Positions 1 to 11,200 of a stretch of DNA of 64,000 bases are shown piece after piece. The first letter of the stretch is position 1. Each line of letters begins with the position of its first letter. The translations under genes were made by a program, and so were the position numbers. Below the pieces are notes generated by a model. It saw nothing but the letters and a program-made list of their open reading frames with translations. It had not been told where the DNA came from and made no database searches. The DNA comes from Dactylis glomerata (Eukaryota; Streptophyta; Magnoliopsida; Poales; Poaceae): the NCBI GenBank assembly GCA_007115705.1, contig QXEO01000546.1, forward strand, positions 6,722,124 to 6,786,123. Reading direction: 5' to 3'.

Positions 1-1
1 A

Positions 2-451
2 ACTGGAAGCTCATTGGATGAAAAGGAGGAGGAGAGTGATGATCAAGAGGAGGAAGATTGGAGCTACCCATGTCTACCTCCCAATAAGAGTAACTCTTTA
101 ACTAATACCTTATTTGATTACCCTCCATGCTTAACAAAGGAGGGTGAGTGTGATATTTATATTGTTGAGTTTGTTCATGATGCTACTGAAAATTATTATG
201 AGAGAGGAAAATATGGTTGTTGGAATTCTCATGTTACTAAAACACCTCTCTTTATATTGAAAGTTCTGAAGTTGCTCTTGCTTTATCTACCCATACTTGT
301 GGCTATGCGCTTCTTTGATTTATTTTCTTACAAGATTCCTATGCATAGGAAGTGGATTAGACTTAAATGTGTTTTATATTTGCTCCTTGATGCTCTTTTG
401 GCTTCCATTCATATTTCTTATATGAGCATCTTCTTAAATTACTGCGCCTAG
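2..451 (+). CDS. C-terminal end of a retrotransposon ORF with hydrophobic segments (5' partial)
   Basis: The frame is open to the left window edge, so this is the last ~149 codons of a longer ORF. The first in-window candidate start is only a TTG. The protein begins with an acidic stretch (EKEEESDDQEEED), continues with a mixed segment and contains two hydrophobic segments, one around LLLLYLPILVAM and one around LYLLLDALLASIHISY, separated by a basic stretch. That pattern could be membrane-spanning. The ORF sits between pol (outside the window) and the 3' LTR, where Athila-lineage elements often carry an extra ORF. I recognise no domain and assign no function; an envelope-like role would be speculation. 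Confidence 0.5.
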   Translation, partial: TGSSLDEKEEESDDQEEEDWSYPCLPPNKSNSLTNTLFDYPPCLTKEGECDIYIVEFVHDATENYYERGKYGCWNSHVTKTPLFILKVLKLLLLYLPILVAMRFFDLFSYKIPMHRKWIRLKCVLYLLLDALLASIHISYMSIFLNYCA

Positions 452-3367
452 CTCAAAGGCGTTAAAGAAAAGCACTCTTGGGAGATAACCCAATGTTTCT
501 TTTCAGTACTTTTTCTTTTATTTTGAGTCTTGGAAGTCATTACTACTGTAATGACCGCTCCTTATCTTGTTTATTTCGTTTTTGTGCCAAGAGAAGCCTC
601 TAATTTGAGTGAGGTAAAGTTTTGGGGATGTTGCTGTCCTGAAACTGTTTTCGGTGCTGCACTGTAAAAATTCGTGAAACTTCTCTGTTTATCTTTTGGA
701 CCTGAAATTTCTTGTGCATATGCCCCAGGTTATATCCAAACTTTTGTTAGTTGAACACTTTTTGATTTGAGCAACAGAAAATCCCTCAAAAATTCGACCT
801 TTGTCAGCTGTTCAGTTTTGACAGATTTCTGCCAATATTTGTGTTTGCCACTTTATCGCTTTCTTTTGAGTTCTTTTTATCACGGAACTTTTGGGAAGGT
901 TGCTACAGTAGTATTTGCTATATATGTGGTTGTTTTGAGTTGAAACCTGAAGCAAATAGAGGATTGATTATATGTTATGCTTGCACTAATGTTGCTAATA
1001 GAATTGTGTTTAGTTTTGTATGAAGGAAGTTTTCAAGTGTAGGGATTGGAGAATGATGAGATGAGTTGAAGAATGGACAAAAGCTCAAGCTTGGGGATGC
1101 CCATGCATCACCCCAAGAAATATCCAAGAAGTACAAGCGTCAAAGCTTGGGGATGCCCCCGAGGCACCCCTTCTTCATCGGCAAAAATCAGGTCACCTTT
1201 CAAAACACTATATTTTTATTGCTTCATGCACTATGTGTTTTTCTTGGAGCGTCAGTTGTTTTAGTTTTCTTAGTTGGTTAGGTTTGTTTGTTTGCTGCAA
1301 TAAATGGTTGGACCCCAACAAATTTCCTTTGGAGAAGTTGCCTCGTTTTCATTTGCAAAGAACACTCTAGTTTTCACTCTTATCAAAAAATGAGTGTTCT
1401 CTTTTTTCTGCTACTGCTTTTGGTTTTTGTTTTCGCCTTGATTTGCGTTCAGACCGTGTCATATCTTTTCATCAAGGTGTATTTTTGCCTCTGATCTTTA
1501 TTGGTTTTCATCAAAAGAGGTGCTTATAAAAATTTCAAATGGTGTTGGAAAAGAGAAAAAGCTTTGTGCAAAATAGTGGTACAAGAAGGAGCCTGTGTAG
1601 ACTGCGGCTTAGGCTTTTTCATGTCATGCTTGATGTATTTTTGATAGTATGCTTAGTGGTTTTGCTGTAGCATGACTTGTCTCAAATAACTGAGATTGCT
1701 TAATGAGCCTTTGAAAAAAATCATGCGTTGTTTTTATTGTATGGAAGCATTATTTTGGTTTTCTCCTTGATGCTTTATTTGGGTTGACTTGGCGCATGCT
1801 CACACATGTTAGACTCTTAAAAAGTCGCCAATAGCCTTCATGATCATTTAGTTTTTGACTTTTGATGCCATCTTATGCTTCTTTTAATGTCGCTTTGTCG
1901 CTTTGCATGATTTTGGCCATTATTGCTCTCTTAGTTGGTCGCTCCCAGTCTTTTGCTAGCCCTCGCCTTGTACTGAGTATGAGCTCTACTCGTGCATCCA
2001 ACTCCTAAAAGCCAAAGTTTTCCAAAGTGTCCACCATACATACCTACTAGCAATTTGCTATTCCAAGTAAATTTGACTTGCTTTTATTTTCTCTTCAAAT
2101 TAAACTCTTACCAGTGTTATGCGAAATTCGGTCAGTAAAGCTCTTACGAACCGGAAGGCACACTTTACTTTTTCCTGTTCTTAAAAATTTGACATTGTGG
2201 TCTCTTATGTTGAGTTGTTATGCTTGCAAGTTGTAAGTTGGATTCTAGCCCAGCCATGCTGTCATGGGCAAGCTTTCAACATTGCACTTCTTATTTGAGT
2301 TGATATCGTGATCTTTTGTTTATGGATGCCCGCGGTGTGAAATGAATTGGGAATCTTGTGAGGATCATGGAGTTTGTATATGTATTAGGGAAACGCCGGG
2401 CCGCCAATCTAAGCCATGCATAATTCATGGTGGAAATTTGCAGCATACCCATGGTGAACATACGACGACGCATCTCACAATAAAAAGCTAAACAAAAGGC
2501 AAATAAAAGAGATGTCGAGGTGTTTATTGTCTGCTTGTCCTGTCATTTTGGTGTGGGCTTGTTCCATGTCATCGGGCACGGAGGTACCCCATTGGCGGTT
2601 CTCGATGATACGCATATACTTACAATGATAAGATCCTTGCTTGGGACTCTAAGTAAAGTAGCATGAGGTTTGGGTACTCGTATTCACGGGGCACGAGGTT
2701 TTCAACTTATGATTTGTCAAGCATATGCATCATAATTGTTCTCGCATTAACTTTAACCATTCAAGATGCTTATGATGGGGGCAATGAGAGCTCAAAGCCG
2801 GTAAGTACCATAATTTTTGAAGGTTATAAAACTTGCAATCACTGCTTCCCTCTGCGAAGGGCCTTTCTTCTACTTTTATGTTGAGTCACCACCTTCTTTC
2901 TTTATGCACCATTAAGAGAGCATAGTTGTCATTCTTAGTGTGATATGCATTGTCCCAAAGTTCATTGATTGATTCATGATGATTGGTTTCACTTGTTCTT
3001 AAATTATTTGTATCTAGTCGCCCTCTTAAACTTGAAGGTGTCCTAAGCATTTATGTTTTGCTCTCTTTGAAGGACAAGGTGAAAACCATTTGTATGTTTT
3101 TTCCTTATGATTTGAACACACGTTTGACTTTCATTGTTTCATTATCATGATCTTTTGTTTGTGTTCATTTGCATGTTTACAACCTGGTTGCTAAGTTCTT
3201 ATTGTCATGATTATATCTTCATGCCCATGTTTTAAGTTCTTATGATCCCAGCTCACAAATGCTTACATATATGATGAAGATTGTGTAGGTGCATGTCACC
3301 TCAAAAATTATTCTTTTGTTATCACTTACCTACTCGAGGACGAGTAGGAGTTAAGCTTGGGGATGCT
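452..3367 (+). other. Long untranslated 3' internal region of element A
   Basis: About 2.9 kb without a supportable gene; the frames present are short and not shared with the sister element. The region is matched on the opposite strand by 26092-28712 of element E, including the opening segment after the upstream stop codon (GCTCAAAGGCGTTAAAGAAA) and the closing segment with CTCGAGGACGAGTAGGAGTT before the LTR. Such conservation over a long non-coding stretch in an otherwise coding-poor sister element suggests that it carries cis functions, for example RNA packaging or a primer tract. Confidence 0.7.
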
Positions 3368-5003
3368 TGATACGTCTCCAACGTATCTATAATTTTTTAT
3401 GCTCCATGCTTATTTTTACACCATTTGCCTATTGTTTCGTTACACTTAGTGGCACTTTTATGCATTTTCCAGAACTAACCTATTAACAAGTGCCACAGTG
3501 CCAGTTTCCTGTTTTCTGCTATTTTTTGTGTTTCAGAAGTGATACACAGGAAATATTCTCGGAATTGGACGAAACAAGTTCCTGAAGTCTTATTTTACCC
3601 GGAAGCTTCCAGAGATCCGAAGGAGAGTAGGAGGAGAGGCACCAGGGGCCCACACACAGGGGTGGCGCGGCCAGCCCCTGGCCCGCGCCACCCCCGTGTG
3701 AGGGCGCCTGGCCCCTCCTCTAACATCGACCCTTTGCCTATAAAGACCCCCCGACGGAAAAAACCTAAGTACCCGATCAGATTTCCAGAACACATCACGA
3801 TCCGCCGCCGCCGTCGACCCGAAGATCGGGAGGGTCCAGAAGCTCTTCCCGGCACCCTGCCGGAGAGGGGAATCGCCACCGGAGGTCTTCTTCATCGCCA
3901 TGCTTGCCTCTGGAGCGATGAGTGAGTAGTCTACCTTGGACTATGTGTCCATAGCAGTAGCTAGATGGTTGTCTTCTCCACCATGTGCTTCATGTTTAGA
4001 TCTCATGAGCTGCCCTACATGATTGAGATCACCGTTATGTAATTCTACATGTTTGGTTTGTTGGGATCCGATGAATATTGGTGTTTATGATTAAGTTGCT
4101 GTACTGAATTATATCTTTTGTTATCTCTATGTTGTTTATGATCTTGCATGCTCTCCGTTGTTAGTAGATATCTTGGCCGAGTAGTTGCTAGTGACTCCAA
4201 GAGGGGGTATTTATGCTCGATAGTGGGTTCATGTCTCTATTTCACCTGGGGGAGTGACAGAAACCTCTAAGGTGGTAGATGTGCTGTTGCTACTAGGGAG
4301 AAAATAACATTCATATGCTCAAGGGCATATGCTTTGTTTACATTACACACTTTGCTTAATGCAATTATCTGTTGTTCGCAACTTAATACTACTGGGGTGT
4401 TCGGATTGATATCCCCGGGAGTGGATTATTAGTCATAGATGCAGTTGGATGGCGGTCTATGTATTTTGTTGTAATGCCCAGAGTAAATCTCATAGTGATC
4501 TTCTTGACATATCACGTTTATCTTTATTCTATCAATTGCCCAACTGTAATTTGTTTACCCAACATGTGTTATTTTATCTATGGAGAGACACCACTAGTGA
4601 ACTGTGGACCCCGGTCCTATTTACATCATATTGCTATCACCTGTTTACTTTACTCGCACTATTTACTTTACTCGCATACTATATTGTTTTCCACTCGATA
4701 CACTCATAACCTTTGTTTCAAGCAAACCGGTGAGATTGACAACCTCATCGTAAGTTGGGAGCAAAGTATTTGTTTGTGTGTGTGCAGGTTCCACGTTGCA
4801 GCTAGCAAGCAAAGCTTGGACGAGGCGCCATATATAAATTGTCCGCAGCTGTCGCAAACTAGCAAGCATCACCTTCAGTCGTTTGTCTCTCCTCTCCAAG
4901 AACGATAAACCTTGGTTTCTTAACTGAGGGAAAATCTTGCTGCTGTATTCATCACACCTTCCTCTTGGGGTTCCCAACGGGCTGGACATTTAACTAGGCA
5001 CCA
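3368..5003 (+). repeat. LTR of element A (1636 bp)
   Basis: It starts TGATACGTCTCCAACGTATC, in which GATACGT and ACGTATC form an inverted repeat, and ends ...GGCACCA, comparable with the GCCACCA end of the element E LTR. A TATA-like CCTATAAAG lies at about 3737-3745. GC-rich sequence around 3600-3900 makes long but meaningless frames on both strands. The 3' boundary is inferred by alignment to element E because no second copy of this LTR is in the window. Confidence 0.8.
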
Positions 5004-5013
5004 ACTCTTTTCT

Positions 5014-5480
5014 GGCGCCATCATCCCAGCAATCAGGAGTGTGCGGTAATGCTCGTTCTCCTCACTCCTCAGGTTCTCGGTGTTGAGTGGGACAGTGTTT
5101 CGGAGGATGCACACGACTTGCCCTCCGTACCCGGCCACAACGTCCTCAGGCGCCAGAGGATACCCATTCTCCGACACTTGTGTGATTGCTTGTCGGTCGG
5201 TCAGCAGCTGGTTTGGGCGCCGATCCTTCCTATCCTTCCGTGGCTTCTTCTTCTTCCGTTGGGTACCATCTTCACCGCCAGATGTGGTGGTAGTGGTGTC
5301 GTCGGCACCCTGATCCATATCGTCTTCTTCTACATCCATATCATCGGGATCTGCGCCCTCCATCTCCTCTTCTTCCTCCCTCTCCTCTACCTCTACATTC
5401 ATCATCTCCTCTTCTTCCAATTCTTGGGACAACTTCCAGAATGGCTTGGCAGAACCACTGGCTTCCTCGTTGTCGGCCAT
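5014..5480 (-). pseudogene. CACTA-1 second gene, N-terminal fragment
   Basis: The ATG at 5480 begins MADNEEASGS; the open frame extends six bases further only through a GTG. The protein is strongly acidic (runs of E and D), then has a basic KKKKPRKDRKDRR patch that could act as a nuclear signal. It then has a segment containing YPLAPEDVVAGYG that corresponds to QPLAPEDVAKKF in the second gene of CACTA-2. This identifies it as the Transposase_24-type companion gene of grass CACTA elements. The frame runs into LTR-derived DNA near 5030, so the tail after LLIA is chimeric and the C-terminal protease-like part is missing. Confidence 0.7.
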
Positions 5481-5569
5481 GTTCACACTAAATAAAGAAA
5501 ATGCTACAAGTTAATACAATAATTCACGAAAAAATCCGGCATGACCTATGCTGTTTTTTGGACATAGGG

Positions 5570-5624
5570 AGTGCCCATTTTTGCTGAAACGGAAGTAAAT
5601 CAACATTTCAGCATATGGGCACTC
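5570..5624. promoter_or_regulatory. Palindromic element upstream of the CACTA-1 second gene
   Basis: Outer arms AGTGCCCAT/ATGGGCACT and inner arms TGCTGAAA/TTTCAGCA enclose a spacer containing GGAAGTAAATCAACA. It lies about 90 bp upstream of the ATG at 5480. A homologous palindrome precedes the transposase gene at 11823-11882 with different arm bases but the same spacer. Its role is unknown; a protein-binding palindrome or an RNA hairpin are both possible. Confidence 0.6.
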
Positions 5625-5659
5625 ATTTAAATTCCCTGCATACAAATTCATATAATATT

Positions 5660-6230
5660 CCATCACATATAAGCAATCCCAGCCATCATAATAAGTAATA
5701 AAAATTCCCAGCCATCATAAAATGTCACAGCCATCATAACAGTGTCCCAGCCATCATAAAAATGTCACAGCCATCATATATACAGAATTGCTAATTACAG
5801 AGTGCATGCTGTTGACCAACATGGCAGTAGCAACCTGGAGCAACATGGTAATACTACATGACCTGGAGCAACCTGGAGCAACATGGCAATACTATTGGAA
5901 CTATGACAAGCAAAATTATATTAAAGATATATATTAGAGATATATATTATAAGACAGCTATTTTTTCAACTATGACACAAGCAAACAGAGAGACAGCTAT
6001 TTTTTCAACTATGACACAAGCAAAAACTGGAGCACATTACAGTAGCACTTTACAGTAGCACTTTACATGATAGATAAACAACAGTGGTTTAACAATTTGT
6101 CCAGTCTTTGACATGATGGATAGTAGCAAATAATTCTTTGCATTTTTAGCTAACAGAAACATTTTAAAGAAGTAAGCATAAAAGTCTAACAGATTTCTAA
6201 CAGATTTCTAACAGATTTTTTGCATTTTTA
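5660..6230. repeat. Cluster of short imperfect direct repeats
   Basis: CAGCCATCATA occurs five times between 5673 and 5776 at spacings of about 20-40 bp. Further along, GGAGCAACATGG recurs near 5838-5885, ACAGCTATTTTTTCAACTATGACACAAGCAAA is repeated at 5952 and 5993 (given only as a location; the motif core is TTTTTTCAACTATGACA), CAGTAGCACTTTACA is doubled at 6048-6066, and AACAGATTTCT is repeated near 6188-6215. No gene is visible here. The region probably represents slippage-prone non-coding DNA between the two CACTA-1 genes. The stretch 6231-6639 holds nothing I can identify. Confidence 0.6.
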
Positions 6231-6639
6231 GCTAACAGTGGTCACACACCTGATACGTCGCTCTCAGTAGGTTTTAGGTTATTATGCAAATATACCATCA
6301 TGCAAATAATATTAAATAGGTTATTGTGCTGGGAAATTTCAGAGTAGTTCAATCTCAGTGTTCGATCCACTCTGCGGAACTCGAATACACTGTAATTTAT
6401 TCCTAGAAGTGAGATGCCATCTCAATGCCCAGGTGCTCAGCAAACCAAAATATTAGTAGGGTAGTCTGCTGGGCCAGGAGAGTGCTTCGTGTAATTTCTA
6501 CTGCGTCCAGAGCTCATGTGTTGCTAACCATGTCTAGTCTACCAGTTTTCATTGCCTAAGGAAAATGACCTGTATTCAATTATTTACTTACTCTGCTGTG
6601 TTGATCTTATGGTGTTCACTGCTTCCTTGTTTTTAACAG

Positions 6640-6949
6640 GGGTATAAAGATGCAATAATGGAGGCCCAGGCTTTAAGAGTGAACTATAGCTCTGAATCCA
6701 AGCAGCGTGAAGCTCTTGAGTCGCATATCGCAGATCTCAAGAGAGGTTTAAGTTTAACTGAAATTTTCAGCATTTTTCTGCAGTTTGGCTTCAGTTTGTT
6801 GCTTTCCTGTCAAAATGTTGCATTAAGTGATGATTTGCATTGCTTGCTGAGGTTGGAAGAAGAATTGAGTTAGATTTTGTGTGTTGTGTGCAGATAATGA
6901 GCGATTAAGAAAGCTGTACACTGAAACTTTATTCAAGTTCACCAACCAG
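6640..6949 (+). pseudogene. Captured host-gene fragment: two exons of a coiled-coil protein
   Basis: An acceptor (TTTTTAACAG, ending 6639) opens exon A, 6640-6745, which is followed by GTTTAAG. A second acceptor (GTGTGCAG, ending 6893) opens exon B, 6894-6949, followed by GTAGGT. Exon A ends in codon phase 1 and exon B completes that codon, giving an uninterrupted reading of 54 codons with heptad-like charged sequence (SESKQREALESHIADLKR, then DNERLRKLYTETLFKF). The fragment is on the strand opposite to the CACTA genes and has neither start nor stop. I infer transposon capture of part of a host gene. The parent is not identified; a kinesin-like or similar coiled-coil protein is possible. Confidence 0.6.
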
Positions 6950-7138
6950 GTAGGTTGCTACTTTACTGTAATACTATGTGCATTTAGAGTTACATGATGG
7001 CTGGTGTATGTCTCATACTAAGATGATTACAAAACTGAATTAGTTTTCATCATCCGATGTTAACTACTTTTATATGAAACCATTTAAGTTGATGGTCTCA
7101 GTTTGGTTGGTGAACTTAAATTTTGACATTATAACTTC

Positions 7139-7615
7139 TTCAGTCCGACAGTTTCAGTCCGACAGCAAAATCGAGCATGGAAATAGGGGAAAAGCTTTCT
7201 AACAGCAGAATGGCAGCAAATAGGGGAAAAGCTCGCCACGGGGCGCAGTACTGGAGGACGTCGAGGTCGGGGAAGGCAGGGACGGCGGCTCCTTCACGAC
7301 GGCGGCGGGCTCCTCCTTCGTGTCGGCGGTGGGCTCCTCCTTCGCGACGGCAGCGGGCTCCTCCTTCGCGTCGGCGGTGGGCTCCACCTTCGCGTCGGCG
7401 CTGGTGGTGGTGGTCGCTGCTAGAGAGGGGGCGTCGGCGGCGCCGGAAGGAGAGCAGGCGGCGGCTTGTAGCGGCGGGGCTCCTCTGCACCAGGCTCCTC
7501 TTCGACGCGGCGGCGCTCGCTAGGGTTGGACGCGGCGGCGCTCGCTAGGGTTGGACGCGGCGGCTTGGCAGAGAAGTGGTCGATCTGGGGAGAAGAGGGG
7601 CGTGGGGCGTTGGCT
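7139..7615. other. GC-rich block with 24-bp and 27-bp tandem repeats
   Basis: Between about 7290 and 7400 a 24-bp unit containing GGGCTCCTCCTTCGCG is repeated about four times; read leftward it encodes an 8-residue repeat (EEPTADAK, EEPAAVAK). At 7505-7565 a 27-bp unit containing GCGGCGCTCGCTAGGGTTGG is repeated. The composition differs sharply from the AT-rich flanks. It may be a captured 5' exon or promoter of a host gene, but no gene can be supported. Confidence 0.4.
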
Positions 7616-7619
7616 ATGA

Positions 7620-7715
7620 AGCACCATAGCCGTAGCGCACGGGGGGCTGGTGCGCTACGGGTAATATTACCCGTAGCGCACGGGGGTGAAGATGCGCTAC
7701 GGCTAATAAGAGAGA
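7620..7715. repeat. Internal copies of the CACTA-1 subterminal motif
   Basis: Four copies of the CCGTAGCGCAC motif in alternating orientation (for example GCCGTAGCGCACGG, then TGCGCTACGGGTAATATTACCCGTAGCGCA, described by its core only) occur some 5 kb from the terminus. The same 12-mer is repeated about 14 times at 12318-12672. Subterminal motifs are normally confined to element ends and bind the transposon's own DNA-binding protein. Confidence 0.7.
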
Positions 7716-7744
7716 TAGGTTAAAAATAAACGAAGCCGTGTAAG

Positions 7745-7835
7745 ACACAAGCTTCTCACTACCCTAGTGGCTTCAGCCGGCCTGTCTGTTCTAAACCCAG
7801 AGGTTCCAGGTTCGAGTCCTGGGACCCAAATTTTT
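7745..7835 (+). other. tRNA-like / SINE-like remnant
   Basis: CCAGG-TTCGAGT-CCTGG forms a perfect 5-bp stem with a 7-base loop exactly like a tRNA T-arm and contains the GGTTCGAGTCC B-box consensus. It is followed after 8 bases by a run of seven T. An upstream segment (TCTG...CAGA) could be a weak anticodon arm, and no clean D-arm or acceptor stem is present. I read it as a tRNA-derived remnant, not a working tRNA gene. Confidence 0.35.
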
Positions 7836-8160
7836 TTGTTTTATTTTTTAATTAACTTTTTAGCATGTTATTACATTCTTATATATTATAATATATATTA
7901 TAAAGTAAATAAGCACAAATAATATTTTTGTATCATGCCAAAAATACAAAAGTGATTGATAAATGATACAAAATATGAGTTACATGTCTAGTTTGGTTTC
8001 ATTTTTTTAATTGACTTTTTAACATGTTATTACATTATAATATATTACAATATATATTATAAACTAAATAAGCACACATAATATTTTTGTATCATGCCAA
8101 AAATACAAAGTGATTGATAAATGATACAAAATATAAGTTACATGTCTAGTTTGATCCAAA
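7836..8160. repeat. AT-rich tandem duplication, ~155 bp unit
   Basis: Two adjacent copies (about 7845-8000 and 8003-8157) share TTTGTATCATGCCAAAAATA, GTGATTGATAAATGATACAA and TTACATGTCTAGTTTG with small differences. Each contains an ATATATTATAATATATATTATAA-like AT tract (core only). It lies directly downstream of the transposase stop codon, so it may form part of the 3' untranslated region. Confidence 0.7.
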
Positions 8161-8212
8161 AATGGATAAGTGATACATAATAATAATATGCCCACACACA
8201 CGGTCAAGCTTG

Positions 8213-11200
8213 CTACCGTTTCACAATCTTTTTGCCCTTCTTTGTCAATGTTGAATAATTAAGCCCCGGAACCGCGAGACTTCTTCTCTTGAACGGTAGA
8301 CCTTTAGGTTGGGTGGTCTGACTTCTTCTTGTTGTGTATGGTTCATCGGCATCGCTTTCATCTTCCATCTTCGGGTCACCGTACATGTCAAAGTCTTGCT
8401 CGTTGGCGACTCCATCCATTTCGATGATGTTCCTTTTGCCTCTTCTCACGACAACCCGGGTAGGCTTTGGCGGGTCGGTAATGAAGAAGCATTGGTCCAC
8501 TTGGCTTGCCAGTACCCATGGCTCATTTTTAGCGGTGACGTTTGCGCCGGCAGTCTTGGATTTGGCTTCGGGTATAACCTTGGTGGTGAAATATCGGTCT
8601 TCTTTTACGACGTTTTTGGCCCATCTAACACGAAACATCGGCACCTTCTCCCCAGCGTAGCTCAGCTCCCAGATCTCCTCGATCCTTCCGTAGTATCTTT
8701 GCTTGACATCACCGGTGTAGGCTTCCATCGTTACCCCTGAGTTCTGGTAATCGCAATTACTGTCCTTTTCCTCAGTGTAAAATGTGTAGCCATTGATATC
8801 ATATGCCTGATAGGTCATTAGGCAGTGTTCAGCTCCCTGTGACAAGGCGAATATGAGTTTTTCTTCCTCGGAAGATTGCATTGGTGGGGATTAGCTAGAA
8901 GCTTGTCCTTGAACCAACGCGTGAAATTGGAGTTGTGCTCATTGATTATTGCTCCTTCCGTCCTCTGCTCGCCCCTGTCACTATACTTATTCGCAATAAA
9001 GCTTTTGTGCTCTTCTACCCAAGGGTCGATCAGTTGCATGTGCTGTAGCGCGACTAGGTTTGCTCTATCAAAGTCGGCGCGTCGACCAGTGAAGTTGATA
9101 TGCATTTCACGACGACCCTCGCGGTGACCCCATCCATCGATCCTGTCAAGGTGCTTGTTGACGGGCAGACCAACAGGGTTTTCGATGTTAAGATAATTCG
9201 TGCAGAAGGAGATGCACTCTTGGGTCAGGAAGCCCTTGGCTATGCTTCCATCGGGACGTGATCTATTGCGAACGTATCCTTTGATGACACCATTCATCCT
9301 TTCAAACGGCATCATGCTGTGTAGGCACGTCGGCCCGAGTTGGACGATATCCTCCACGATATGGACGAGCAGATGTACCATAATATCAAAGAATGCGGGC
9401 GGGAAGTACATTTCTAGCTCGCATAGAATCACCACGATCTCTTCCTGTAGCCTGTGAAGTTTCCTCAGGCTAATTGACTTCCGAGAGATGACGTCGAAAA
9501 AGTTGCAGAGGCCAAACAACGTTTTGCGGACATGCTCGTCCATTATTCCTCGAATTGCAACCGGAAGTATCTGCGTCATCAGCACGTGACAGTCATGAGA
9601 CTTCATCCCGCTGAACTTCTGCTTCGCTTTGTCTAGGTATCTACTTATCTTGCCCGAGTAACCGTAGGGAACTTTGACTCCTAGGAGGCAGTTGAAAAAC
9701 TGCTCGATCTCCTGAGGACTTAGAGTGAAGCACGAAGCGGGGCAGTGATAGTCGTTCCTCTTGGCCCTTTTTCCCTTGCGACGACCTTCGGTCTCCTCAT
9801 CATCATCGTCATCATCATCAGATCGTCCTAAGTGAAGGTCTTCCCTGATCTTCATAAATGCCAAGTCGTGCCTTGCTTTCGGTCCGTCTTTGGTCCTATC
9901 AGGCATGTTGAGAAGGGTGCCAAGCAGACTCTCGCACACGTTTTTTGTGATATGCATGACATCAAGGCTATGGGGCATGCGGAGGATCTTCCAGTAAGGC
10001 AGATCCCAGAAAACAGACCTCCTTTTCCATACCTTCAGGAGCGGCTTGGGCGCCTTTCGCTTCTTTCCCGGTGCAGGGCACTCTGGCCAACTTGTCAACA
10101 ACTCATCGATTTCGTCGCCGCTCCTTAGACATGGGGGATCTCGGATCTCAATTTTACCATTGAACAGATCTTTGCGTTTTCTCCATGGGTCATCCTTGCG
10201 AAGCCACCTTCAATGCCCAAGGAACATGGTCTTCGAAGAACCGGGATCTTTCTGTAGCTGGTGATATGTTGTGTCATCCATGCACCGAATACAGGCACAA
10301 TATCCGTGGACCACCTGCCCCGAGACATATCCGCAACCGAGATAGTCATGCACCGTCGTGACCAACGCGGCTCTCATAGGAAAATAATCTTGTGCGACGG
10401 CGTCCCATGTATTGGGTGGTGTGTCCCATAACGTGGCTAGTTCCTCTGTCAGCAGACCGAGATACAGTTGGATGTCATTTCCCGGTTGTTTTGGACCTTG
10501 AATTAGCATAGTCATTTGTATGTACCTCCTCTTCATGCACAGCCAGGGGGGTAGGTTGTACATCCATACAAATACGGGCCAGGTGCTATGGGTGCTGCTC
10601 TGGCTGCCAAACGGATTGAGTCCATCGGTGCTCACACCCAACCTGACGTTCCTTGGATCATTACCAAATTCTGGGCACTCGATGTCCAATGCCTTCCACT
10701 GGCTAGCATCTGAAGGGTGTCTCAGTATCATGTCCTCCTGATCATCATCGTCATCATCTTTTGGCTTCTTTCTTTCCGCGTGCCAGCGCATAAGCTTTGC
10801 TTCCTTAGGGTCTGCGAAATATCACTGTAGACGAGGAGTGATCAGAAAGTACCATACTACCTTTCGAGGAGCTTTCTTCCCACTCTTGTATCGAGATGCG
10901 CCACACACCGGACATGTGTTTCTCTCCGCATCTTCTCGCCGATAAATGATGCAATCATTAATGCAAGCATGGTATCTCACGTGAGGTAAATCAAGAGGGC
11001 ACACGATTTTCTTGGCCTCCTCGATACTAGTTGGACACTTGTTCCCCTCGGGAAGATGCTCCTGCCAGAATGCCATGTTTTCGTCAAAGCTTTTGTCGGT
11101 CCATTTGTGTCTTGCCTTCATCTGCAGTGCCCTGAGCGTGACATCCAAACGTGTATCCCCGGGCCTGCATCCTGCATACAATGGAGTAACCGCGTCCTTC

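Larger units (their letters stand above)
1..5003 (+). mobile_element. Athila-like Ty3/Gypsy element A, 3' part (internal end plus LTR)
   Basis: Only the 3' portion lies in the window. It comprises the end of an internal ORF, about 2.9 kb of untranslated internal DNA, a purine-rich tract just before 3368, and an LTR that opens with TGATACGTCTCC. Its internal 3' region and LTR match, in reverse orientation, those of element E (24369-43688), so the two belong to one family. The Athila-type assignment rests on the Asp-tRNA-like primer site of the sister copies at 29481 and 63040. The 5' part lies to the left of the window. The right edge meets CACTA-1 within the coding frame of a CACTA gene. Confidence 0.85.

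Noticed and set aside
2..451. Envelope-type gene in element A
   Set aside because: Two hydrophobic segments are suggestive, but there is no signal peptide or fusion-type motif in the visible part, and the N-terminus is outside the window.
3539..3925. Overlapping frames of about 100 codons on both strands, also at 25558-25917 and 30697-31017
   Set aside because: They fall in the same GC-rich part of the three homologous Athila-family LTRs and are not conserved as protein.
5660..5790. CRISPR-like repeats
   Set aside because: The repeat is short, imperfect and unevenly spaced, in plant transposon DNA; there are no cas genes.
7745..7835. Functional tRNA gene
   Set aside because: Only the T-arm/B-box is convincing; D-arm and acceptor stem do not form.
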